Origin: Candidatus Brocadiia bacterium
GTDB lineage: Bacteria; Planctomycetota; MHYJ01; WSZJ01
Length of the DNA: 5,110 nt
Assembly (NCBI GenBank): GCA_013360825.1
Contig: JABWAY010000301.1
Location: forward strand, 1-5,110
Direction: 5' to 3'
Shown: piece after piece, positions 1 to 5,110 of the stretch
Position numbering within the stretch: position 1 is the stretch's first letter
How the letters are laid out: each line of letters begins with the position of its first letter
The notes under the pieces: model-generated
Told to the model about the DNA's origin: nothing
The model's database searches: none
What the model saw: only the letters and a program-made list of their open reading frames with translations
Program-made: the position numbers and the translations under genes

Positions 1-489
1 GTTTCCCGAAATGACGGTGAGGATGTTGTTGAAGTCGTGTGCCACCCCGCCCGTCAGCGCGCCGAGCGCCTCGAGCCGCTGCGCCTGCTGCAGGGACCGT
101 TCGACCGCGGTGCGACGTGAAAGGTCGTGCAGGATGGCGACGAAGTAGTCGCGGTCGTCGATGCGCGCGTGGCCGACCGAAAGGTGCAGCGGAAAGAGTG
201 CTCCATCCGCGCGCAACCCCTCTACATCGCGTCCGATACCGATCACGCGCGGTTCGCCCGTCCGGATGTAGCGCTCCATTGCCGCCGTATGGCGGCTGCG
301 TTCGCTCTCGGGCATCAGGTCTTCGACAGACCGACCCGGCATGGAGTCGATCTCGTATCCGAAAAGGCGCGCAGCGGCTATGTTCGCGCGGACAATATGC
401 CCCGCCGCGTCGCATACGATGATCGCGTCGACGGCAGCATCGAGCACCGCGTCAAGAATTCCGCCGCTGAGGTCGCCGTCATGCATCAT
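1..489 (-). CDS. PAS-domain sensor histidine kinase with FixL-like haem pocket (N-terminal part, runs off window)
   Basis: Only the first 163 codons lie in the window; the ATP-binding domain is beyond position 1. Residues about 11-125 form a PAS domain, followed by a helical linker and an H-box with H151 in V-A-H-D-F-N-N, the expected autophosphorylation site. No membrane segment is visible, so the sensor is probably cytoplasmic. The PAS domain closely resembles that of rhizobial FixL: H67 falls where the haem-ligating His of Bradyrhizobium FixL (H200) lies, and R73, R87, L103 and V105 match R206, R220, L236 and I238 at identical spacing; R81 replaces H214. This suggests haem-based sensing of O2 or another gas, but the same motif occurs in PAS proteins never shown to bind haem. 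The start is the first ATG of a tandem ATG-ATG that overlaps the stop of the upstream Ser/Thr kinase gene by 11 nt; there is no Shine-Dalgarno sequence, so translational coupling is likely. Histidine kinase identity is firm, haem binding is inference. Confidence 0.9.
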   Translation of the reverse strand, partial: MMHDGDLSGGILDAVLDAAVDAIIVCDAAGHIVRANIAAARLFGYEIDSMPGRSVEDLMPESERSRHTAAMERYIRTGEPRVIGIGRDVEGLRADGALFPLHLSVGHARIDDRDYFVAILHDLSRRTAVERSLQQAQRLEALGALTGGVAHDFNNILTVISGN

Positions 490-1477
490 CTGCGCCCGGG
501 TGTCGTGCGGCGCAGTGTTGCCGCGCGGCCTTGTCGCGCGACGTCGCGCGCGCCAGAACCTCGTCGAGCGGGGCCGGCAGGTCCGGCCGCAGCGCGCGGA
601 CCCGCGGGATCGCGTCCTTCAGGGAATGCTGGAGGATGTCCATCGGCGCCGTGCCGCTGAAGATCAGCCGTCCCGTCAGCAGCGCGTACAGCGTCGCGCC
701 CAGGGAAAAGACGTCCGAGCGGATGTCCACGGTCTCCACCATCCCCGTCGCGGCCTCCGGCGCCATGTACCCGGGAGTTCCGAGGATCAGCCTCGCCCCC
801 GCGACCGTGATCCCGACCGAGTGCATCGACTTCGCCAGGCCGAAGTCCATCACGTACACGATCTTCCCCGTGTCGAGCATGATGTTCGTCGGCTTGAGGT
901 CCCGGTGGATCGCGTTCCGCGCGTGCGCGAACCCGACCCCGCGCGCGGCGTCCCTCACCGCCGCCACGACATCGCGCGGGTCGGCGGGCGCCCCAGGCTG
1001 GAAAAACGCCCGGTCGAGCGTCATCCCCTCGATCAGCTTCATCACGATGTAGTGCCGCCCCTCGCTCTCCCCCAGGTCGTACACCGGGGCGATGTTCGGG
1101 TGCTCCATCTGCGCCGCCACCTTCGCCTCCCGACGGAACCGCGCCAGGTCCTCCATCGACACCGTCTTGAACGTCATCACCTTCACCGCAACCCAGCGCC
1201 GGAGAAGCGTGTCCCACCCGCGCCAGACCTTCCCCATCGCCCCGTTCCCGATGATGTTCACCAGCACGAACCGCCCCAGCGAACTGTCCCTGCTCTTCAA
1301 AGCCTCCACCACCTCGGGCGGATGCGGATCGGGGGTGGGAAGCGGCCCGGACCCGAGCTTCACGGAGGGGCCCATCTTCGTCCCGCAGTTCGGGCACGCC
1401 ACCTGCGCGCCCGCATGCCACGCCTGGGCGGAGAAGATCCTCCGGCACTTCGGACAGGTCACGCTCGTGTCGGCCAT
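479..1477 (-). CDS. Zinc-ribbon Hanks-type serine/threonine protein kinase
   Basis: A 332-residue predicted soluble Ser/Thr kinase. Residues 8-31 form a zinc ribbon with two C-P-x-C knuckles (C8/C11 and C28/C31), then a Pro-rich linker to about residue 65. The kinase domain (about 69-319) has all key elements: glycine loop G77-N-G-A-M-G82, ATP lysine K99, helix-C E117, catalytic H191-R-D193-L-K-P-T-N198, Mg-binding D211-F-G, A-P-E239-241 and D255 of subdomain IX. It should be active and phosphorylate Ser/Thr on unknown targets, plausibly its neighbours. The protein stops about 13 residues after the subdomain XI Arg (R319), so the final helix of the fold appears shortened or replaced, and there is no C-terminal sensor or membrane segment as in PknB-type kinases. 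The gene follows the HD-GYP gene after 23 bp and overlaps the next histidine kinase gene by 11 nt. No strong Shine-Dalgarno sequence is seen; the start is chosen because it places the zinc ribbon in frame. Confidence 0.93.
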   Translation of the reverse strand: MADTSVTCPKCRRIFSAQAWHAGAQVACPNCGTKMGPSVKLGSGPLPTPDPHPPEVVEALKSRDSSLGRFVLVNIIGNGAMGKVWRGWDTLLRRWVAVKVMTFKTVSMEDLARFRREAKVAAQMEHPNIAPVYDLGESEGRHYIVMKLIEGMTLDRAFFQPGAPADPRDVVAAVRDAARGVGFAHARNAIHRDLKPTNIMLDTGKIVYVMDFGLAKSMHSVGITVAGARLILGTPGYMAPEAATGMVETVDIRSDVFSLGATLYALLTGRLIFSGTAPMDILQHSLKDAIPRVRALRPDLPAPLDEVLARATSRDKAARQHCAARHPGADDA

Positions 1478-1500
1478 GGTGAAAGTCCCGGATTAAGGGT

Positions 1501-2574
1501 TCAGGCGGCGGGGGGCGGAGGCGACGGAAAGCGGTCGCGGATCCGGAGAATCTCCCGGCGTTCCTGGAGAAAGACCGCAACAAGGGCGGGGTCGAACTGC
1601 TTTTCGGCCTGGGCTGCAATCTCGTCAAACGCCTGGTCGGGGGGCCAGGGCTGCCTGTGCGGACGGTGCGAGGTCAGAGCGTCGAACACGTCGCAGAGCG
1701 CGGTGACGCGGGCTTCGAGGGGGATCGCGTCCCCGTTCAGGCCGATCGGGTACCCGCTTCCGTCCCACCGCTCGTGATGGTGGAGGGCGATCTGCTCCGC
1801 CATCTGGACGACGAGTGAGGAGCTCCCGGAAAGGAGCGAGGCCCCGAGGAGCGTGTGCGTCTTCATCATCTCCCACTCGTCAGGGTCGAGTTTCCCGCGT
1901 TTCAGCAGGACCGCGTCGGGGATCCCGATCTTCCCGATGTCGTGGAGGGCTGCGGCGTCGCGGAGAAGCGAGGACCGTGCGGGATCGATCCCGGACGCGA
2001 GGGCGACATGCTCGGCGAAGGAGCCGACCCGGATGATGTGATTGCCGGACTCGTCGTCGCGGTACTCGGCGCAGCGCGCCAGGCGGCGCAGCGCGTCGAG
2101 ATTCGCTTCGTGAAGTTCCCGCGAACGCTCCATGACCTGCTCCTGGAGGCTCGTGTTCTCCGAGTGCGCGGCCTTGTAGAGGCGGGCGAGTTCGAGGGCG
2201 TTGCGGACGCGGACGAGGACCTCGGCGCGGTTGAACGGTTTCCGGATGAAATCGACGGCGCCGAAATTGAGCGCGCGGACCAGGATGTCGGGGTCGGTTT
2301 CGCCGCTGATGACGAGGAACGGGGTCCAGACCTGCCCGGACCGCGGGCGAAGGAGTTCGAGGATGTCGAGCCCGGTCATCCCCGGCATGGAGATGTCGAG
2401 GAGGACGAGGTCGGGAGGGGACGAGGTGTAGAGCGTGACCGCTTCGGCGGGATCGTTCGTGGAGCGGACGTTGTTGTACCCGTCCATCTGCAGGAACGTG
2501 GTGAGGAGCTTGGTGAAGTTCGGGTCGTCGTCGACCACGAGAATGCGCGCGGCGCGGGCGTCGGCGAAGATCAC
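1501..2574 (-). CDS. Response regulator with HD-GYP cyclic di-GMP phosphodiesterase output (RpfG-like)
   Basis: A 357-residue cytoplasmic regulator. The receiver domain (about 10-125) has acidic residues D15/D16, phosphoacceptor D60 in L-L-D-I-S-M-P-G, S90 and K112, all as in functional receivers. A charged, probably coiled-coil helix (about 126-165) leads to an HD-GYP domain (about 166-340) with H179, the metal-binding H211-D212-I-G-K pair, H265-H-H-E268 and D271-G-S-G-Y-P276. All metal ligands and the GYP signature are present, so hydrolysis of cyclic di-GMP is expected, controlled by phosphorylation of D60. By analogy with RpfG this would lower c-di-GMP and influence motility, biofilm or secretion. 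The start is a GTG whose bases overlap the stop of the upstream hybrid kinase (G-T-G-A, 4 nt). There is no Shine-Dalgarno sequence, which fits coupled translation and makes the two proteins likely partners. The open frame extends upstream of this GTG, but that part overlaps the kinase gene and does not look like protein. Confidence 0.95.
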   Translation of the reverse strand: MIFADARAARILVVDDDPNFTKLLTTFLQMDGYNNVRSTNDPAEAVTLYTSSPPDLVLLDISMPGMTGLDILELLRPRSGQVWTPFLVISGETDPDILVRALNFGAVDFIRKPFNRAEVLVRVRNALELARLYKAAHSENTSLQEQVMERSRELHEANLDALRRLARCAEYRDDESGNHIIRVGSFAEHVALASGIDPARSSLLRDAAALHDIGKIGIPDAVLLKRGKLDPDEWEMMKTHTLLGASLLSGSSSLVVQMAEQIALHHHERWDGSGYPIGLNGDAIPLEARVTALCDVFDALTSHRPHRQPWPPDQAFDEIAAQAEKQFDPALVAVFLQERREILRIRDRFPSPPPPAA

Positions 2575-3812
2575 GGACGGGCCCCGCCGGACGGGCCGCG
2601 GCTGTCGAGCTGGGCGCGGGCGCGCCGCAGGAGGCGCGGGGGGCTGAACGGTTTTGCCAGGACGGGGCCGTCGAGCGTCCCGACGCCGGTGACCTGCGGG
2701 GCGTCCTCGGCGTACCCGGAGACGTAGACGACGCGGAGTTCCGGGTGGCGCATCCGCGCCTTGCGGAAGACCGCCGGGCCGGAGATGCCGGGGAGCAGGA
2801 TGTCGGTGACGAGCAGCTGGATCGCGTCGCGCTCCGCGGCGGCGAAGGCGGCGAGGGCCGCGTCCGGATTGGAGGCTTCGATGACGCGGTACCCTCCGGC
2901 CCGGAGCGCGGAGGCTGCAATCCGCCGGACGCCGTCGTCGTCCTCGAGCAGGAGGACCGACTCCGACCCGCGCTGGACCATCACGGTCGAATCGCGGTTG
3001 ATCGCGGGATGCATGCCGGTCCGCGGCGCGGCGGGGAGAAGGAGCCGCAGGACGCTCCCGCCCTCCGGGAGGGCTTCGGCAAGAAGGTCCCCGCCGTACT
3101 GCCTGGCGAACTCCCGGCACCACCCCGGGCCGAGCCGGGTCAGGGATCCGGGCTGGGACGCGCCCGAGTCGAAGAACCCGGCGATCTCCTCCCCGCTCAG
3201 CGGGGGGCCGGAGTCCTGGACGAGGATCTGGACGTACTCGCCGTCGGGGAGGACGCCGTCCTCAAGGAGACGGTTGCCGCAGGTGATGGAGAGCTTCCCG
3301 CCCGCGGTCATCACCTCACCCGCCCTGGCGGCCAGGTGGACCAGGACCTGATCGAACTGCCCCGAGTCCACGACCACCGCCCGGGTCTTCGGATCGACCT
3401 CCAGTCTCAGGCTGATCCCCTCGCCGACCAGCCGGCTGATCAGGCGCTCCATCTCCCGGCACCGGTCGGCGACCTGGACCCGCCGCGCTTCCTGCGGCCT
3501 GGCCCTCGCAAACGTGGAGAGATGCCGCGTGAGTTCCGCGACCCGCTCCGCGCACCGGCGCATCTCCAGCAGATCCTCGCGGATCGGTTCACCCTCGCTC
3601 GTCTTCATCACCCAGACCTCGCACAGCCCGATGATGACCGTCAGCAGGTTGTTGAAGTCGTGCGCGACGCCCGCGGAGAGCCGCGCGACCGCCTCCAGCC
3701 GCTGCGCCTGCGCGAGCACGCGATTGAACTCGTTCAGGTCGAGCAGGGCGGAGTGCGGCGATGGAGGCGGCGTGGCTCCCATCTCGGGCCGGTCTGGCGC
3801 TGGTTGTCCCAC
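2571..3812 (-). CDS. Soluble hybrid histidine kinase with degenerate ATP-binding domain and C-terminal receiver
   Basis: A 413-residue protein with no sensor domain or membrane segment. Residues about 38-104 are the dimerisation/phosphoacceptor domain with H51 in V-A-H-D-F-N-N-L-L. Residues about 145-262 align with an HATPase_c domain but have lost key positions: the N-box Asn before A-x-x-x-M is R163 (and H159 replaces the other usual Asn), the G1 box keeps D200-S-G but then reads P-P-L instead of x-G-M, and the G2 box usually G-T-G-L-G-L reads L-G-P-G-W-C (227-232). ATP binding is therefore doubtful. Residues about 285-400 are a complete receiver: E290/D291/D292, phosphoacceptor D337, S365 and K387. 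The receiver's good conservation argues against a decaying pseudogene. It may receive phosphate from another kinase, act as a phosphotransfer protein, or be an ATP-independent scaffold. It overlaps the HD-GYP regulator gene by 4 nt. The start is GTG at 3812, preceded by A-G-G-G-A-G ten bases upstream; an ATG ten codons later (3782) is an alternative. Confidence 0.92.
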   Translation of the reverse strand: MGQPAPDRPEMGATPPPSPHSALLDLNEFNRVLAQAQRLEAVARLSAGVAHDFNNLLTVIIGLCEVWVMKTSEGEPIREDLLEMRRCAERVAELTRHLSTFARARPQEARRVQVADRCREMERLISRLVGEGISLRLEVDPKTRAVVVDSGQFDQVLVHLAARAGEVMTAGGKLSITCGNRLLEDGVLPDGEYVQILVQDSGPPLSGEEIAGFFDSGASQPGSLTRLGPGWCREFARQYGGDLLAEALPEGGSVLRLLLPAAPRTGMHPAINRDSTVMVQRGSESVLLLEDDDGVRRIAASALRAGGYRVIEASNPDAALAAFAAAERDAIQLLVTDILLPGISGPAVFRKARMRHPELRVVYVSGYAEDAPQVTGVGTLDGPVLAKPFSPPRLLRRARAQLDSRGPSGGARP

Positions 3813-3822
3813 GGGGGGATAT

Positions 3823-3828
3823 CTCCCT
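3823..3828 (-). promoter_or_regulatory. Ribosome binding site deciding the GTG start of the hybrid kinase
   Basis: The minus strand reads AGGGAG ten bases before GTG 3812. The alternative ATG at 3782 has only a weak purine run before it, so this site favours the GTG start. Confidence 0.45.
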
Positions 3829-3842
3829 GGCCGGACGCCTCA

Positions 3843-3883
3843 AACAGAACCGCTGCTTCCCTCCGGCGCAGGTCGATTCTGTT
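3843..3883. repeat. Inverted repeat in the presumed leader
   Basis: AACAGAA at 3843-3849 and TTCTGTT at 3877-3883 are perfect 7-bp inverted copies with a 27-bp spacer. They lie between the candidate promoter and the ribosome binding site of the hybrid kinase gene. The pair could be an operator or a weak leader stem; a pairing of this length can also occur by chance. Confidence 0.25.
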
Positions 3884-3895
3884 CTCGTTTCTGCA

Positions 3896-3924
3896 ATCGT
3901 AGTCCAGCCGGGGTCTTGGAACAA
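3896..3924 (-). promoter_or_regulatory. Candidate sigma-70-type promoter for the signalling operon
   Basis: On the minus strand T-T-G-T-T-C (3919-3924) and T-A-C-G-A-T (3896-3901) are separated by exactly 17 bp. They match the -35 and -10 consensus at 3 of 6 and 4 of 6 bases. The position, about 84 bp before the hybrid kinase start in the only sizeable gap, is suitable. With such partial matches this is a suggestion only. Confidence 0.3.
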
Positions 3925-3971
3925 GCACGACGATTCCGGAAGGCCATTTCGGTACGGTGGACGCGACCTGC

Positions 3972-4967
3972 TCAGGAGACGGAGCCCGAGCCGGTCAGAG
4001 GGAGCTCGGCGGTGCTCCCGTCCGGGAGCCGGCAACGCGGGCCCTCCTCTCCCCACCCCGCCCACCGCCCGCCCGGCGGGAACGCGACCGCCCGAAGGGT
4101 GGCGCCGGTCGAGGCGTTCCAGAGGGAAAGCGAGGTCGTGTGCACGAGCCACCACCCCTCGTCCGTCTCCCGGGCATCCTCGACCGCCTCGCCGACCGCG
4201 AAGTCGCGCGGTGCGCCGGCCCGGATCGGGACCACGACCAGGCTCCGCCCGGCGGCCAGGATCACCTCCCGCGCGCCGATCGCCACGACGGGGGCATCCC
4301 ACCACGCGGCGCGGAGAACCCCGCGATCCGCACCGTCCACCGCGATCCGCCACTCGCGCTGCAACTCCGAAAGCCCCGCGTCCCGGACCTGCACCGTCGT
4401 CCCCCCGGCCGTGGCGCGGAAGGAGAGGACCGGACCCCGCGCCCCGCCCCCCGAGGCGTGCGCCTCGCGCGTCGTCGCGAACACGAGCACCCGCTTCCCG
4501 TAGTGCATCCCCTCGCGCTCGAACCGGAGCCCCAGGCGTTTCAGCACGCCGACGGAAGCGCCGTTCGAGGGCTGGACGACCGCGGCGATCCTGCGGAGCC
4601 CGAGCGGTCCGAAGCCGTGGTCGAGCACGGCGGCCGCGGCCTCCAGGGCGTACCCGCGCCCCCGGTGCGCCGGGACGACGGCGTAACTCAGGCCGATGTC
4701 GGAACCGTCGTCCAGCGGCTGGAGGCCGCAGTGCCCGAGGAAAACGCCGCCCGCGCCCTCGACGACCCAGGCGCCGAGTCCCCGCGAGGCGTAAAGCGTC
4801 AGGTTCCGCTCGATCTCCCGCTGCGTGGCCGCGCGGTCGCGCGGCGTTCCGTCGCCGAGCCACTGCGTCGTTTCCGGATCCGTATACATCGCGGCGAGCA
4901 CGTCCAGGTCCTCGAGACGGAATTCGCGGAAGGTCAGGCGCGGCGTCGGACCGGGAGCGGTGGACAT
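3972..4967 (-). CDS. RimJ/RimL-type GNAT acetyltransferase fused to an unknown C-terminal domain
   Basis: A 331-residue, probably cytoplasmic protein. Residues about 9-168 are a GNAT N-acetyltransferase of the RimJ/RimL (Acetyltransf_3) type: the opening R-L-T-F-R-E-F-R, a G-A-W-V-V-E strand, and the acetyl-CoA pyrophosphate loop H101-R-G-R-G-Y-A107 followed by a helix, then the typical V-x-P-S-N-G-A-S motif (131-138) and G-L-R-F-E-R-E-G. It should transfer acetyl from acetyl-CoA to an amine (protein N-terminus, amino sugar or antibiotic); the substrate cannot be told. After a Gly/Ala linker (171-177) come about 150 residues rich in predicted strands and Trp that I cannot assign; they vaguely recall beta-propeller blades. 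Typical members of this family are about 170-200 residues, so this is a true extension. The frame continues upstream to 5045, but homology begins just after the ATG at 4967; no good Shine-Dalgarno sequence precedes it. It is separated from the downstream signalling genes by a 159-bp gap, so a functional tie to them is uncertain. Confidence 0.88.
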   Translation of the reverse strand: MSTAPGPTPRLTFREFRLEDLDVLAAMYTDPETTQWLGDGTPRDRAATQREIERNLTLYASRGLGAWVVEGAGGVFLGHCGLQPLDDGSDIGLSYAVVPAHRGRGYALEAAAAVLDHGFGPLGLRRIAAVVQPSNGASVGVLKRLGLRFEREGMHYGKRVLVFATTREAHASGGGARGPVLSFRATAGGTTVQVRDAGLSELQREWRIAVDGADRGVLRAAWWDAPVVAIGAREVILAAGRSLVVVPIRAGAPRDFAVGEAVEDARETDEGWWLVHTTSLSLWNASTGATLRAVAFPPGGRWAGWGEEGPRCRLPDGSTAELPLTGSGSVS

Positions 4968-5031
4968 CCGCGCGATGGTAGCGGAGGAACCCGCGCTGCA
5001 CAGGTTCCGCATCGCATGTAACCCAACGCGT
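4968..5031. other. Short intergenic gap upstream of the acetyltransferase gene
   Basis: These 64 bp separate the stop of the partial right-edge gene from the chosen acetyltransferase ATG. The acetyltransferase frame stays open through the gap, with in-frame ATGs at 5012 and 5045, so a longer N-terminus is possible, but the added residues do not resemble the family. A weak stem (A-A-C-C-T-G pairing with C-G-G-G-T-T on the minus strand, loop of seven) is present without a T-tract, so I do not call a terminator. No convincing promoter is visible. Confidence 0.5.
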
Positions 5032-5110
5032 TTACTCGGCATCATCCTTGGCAGTCTTGCACTCGGCGATGACGGCTTGGAAACTCTTCATTGGTGTAGA
5101 GAAGTGTTGG
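5032..5110 (-). CDS. C-terminal end of an unidentified protein (runs off right edge)
   Basis: The minus strand is open from the window edge to a TAA at 5032-5034, giving 25 codons that end ...M-K-S-F-Q-A-V-I-A-E-C-K-T-A-K-D-D-A-E. The peptide reads like an ordinary charged amphipathic C-terminal helix, and I do not recognise the family. Base composition over 5041-5110 is about 50% G+C by count, well below the rest of the window, so this gene may come from a different source. It ends 64 bp before the acetyltransferase start and is in the same orientation. Because only 25 codons are visible, chance openness cannot be excluded. A short plus-strand frame starting at 5069 also runs off the edge but has no ribosome binding site. 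Confidence 0.4.
   Translation of the reverse strand, partial: QHFSTPMKSFQAVIAECKTAKDDAE

Larger units (their letters stand above)
3813..3971 (-). other. Non-coding gap and leader upstream of the hybrid kinase operon
   Basis: This 159-bp stretch lies between the acetyltransferase stop and the GTG start of the hybrid kinase. It is less GC-rich than its surroundings (about 55% over 3841-3900). It holds the candidate promoter, a 7-bp inverted repeat in the presumed leader and a plausible ribosome binding site. No intrinsic terminator for the acetyltransferase gene is visible. It is the largest gap in the window and the natural place for an operon break. Confidence 0.55.

Noticed and set aside
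535..550. 16-bp perfect palindrome as a regulatory site
   Set aside because: It lies inside the kinase coding region over Ala-Thr-Ser-Arg-Asp codons; I keep it only as a possible indel-prone spot, not as an operator.
341..1777. Long plus-strand open frame of 478 codons opposite the Ser/Thr kinase
   Set aside because: Its translation is dominated by Arg, Pro and His with no domain, and it lies antisense to a kinase with all catalytic motifs; it is a shadow of high GC.
2575..3123. Upstream in-frame extension of the HD-GYP regulator (a 540-codon frame)
   Set aside because: The extra residues are Arg/Pro-rich and overlap the receiver domain of the hybrid kinase in another frame; homology begins right after the GTG at 2574.
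1855..3902. Plus-strand open frames of 290 and 385 codons opposite the regulator and hybrid kinase
   Set aside because: Low-complexity charged translations antisense to clearly conserved receiver, HD-GYP and kinase domains.
3892..3906. Sigma-54-like -24/-12 element (T-G-G ... T-T-G-C-A on the minus strand)
   Set aside because: Only nine bases separate the GG and GC, whereas sigma-54 promoters need ten; the match fails the strict spacing.
4829..4844. CCGCGCG/CGCGCGG perfect inverted repeat with a 2-base loop
   Set aside because: It lies within well-conserved acetyltransferase coding sequence rich in Arg/Ala codons and has no T-tract, so it is a GC-composition effect.
3957..5021. Plus-strand open frame of 354 codons opposite the acetyltransferase
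   Set aside because: Arg/Pro-rich translation with no recognisable motif, antisense to a gene with a conserved acetyl-CoA loop.
5069..5110. Plus-strand gene start running off the right edge
   Set aside because: No ribosome binding site precedes the ATG and only 14 codons are visible; the minus-strand reading with a stop is at least as plausible.

Overview
The window is about two-thirds or more G+C. Every gene I can support lies on the minus strand, so the map reads right to left. Phosphoacceptor histidines in an H-D-F-N-N context, a Hanks-type Ser/Thr kinase with an N-terminal zinc ribbon, and an HD-GYP response regulator point to a signalling-rich, high-GC environmental bacterium. Planctomycetota, Myxococcota or Acidobacteriota-like lineages would fit, but nothing here fixes the phylum. 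The long plus-strand open frames are GC-driven shadows of the minus-strand genes.

Layout from right to left: (1) the last 25 codons of an unidentified gene entering from beyond the right edge (5032-5110), near 50% G+C and unlike its neighbours; (2) a two-domain protein with a RimJ/RimL-type GNAT acetyltransferase in front of an unrecognised, strand-rich domain of about 150 residues (3972-4967); (3) a 159-bp non-coding gap with a candidate promoter and ribosome binding site for the next gene; (4) a soluble hybrid histidine kinase whose phosphoacceptor His and receiver domain look intact but whose ATP-binding domain is badly degenerate (2571-3812); (5) an HD-GYP response regulator, overlapping it by 4 nt, that should hydrolyse cyclic di-GMP (1501-2574); (6) 23 bp further on, a zinc-ribbon Ser/Thr protein kinase (479-1477); (7) overlapping its end by 11 nt, the start of a second histidine kinase whose PAS domain carries the FixL-type haem-pocket residues (1-489, cut by the window edge).

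Genes 4 to 7 are tightly packed (overlap 4, gap 23, overlap 11) and probably form one operon. It combines a possible oxygen or redox input (haem-PAS kinase), a Ser/Thr kinase, a histidine kinase that probably cannot use ATP and may act as a phosphotransfer or scaffold protein, and a c-di-GMP phosphodiesterase output. The chain of phosphotransfer between them is inference. The most notable points are the degenerate kinase paired with an intact HD-GYP regulator, the FixL-like sensor coupled to a Ser/Thr kinase that ends inside its last subdomain, and the unknown domain fused to the acetyltransferase.
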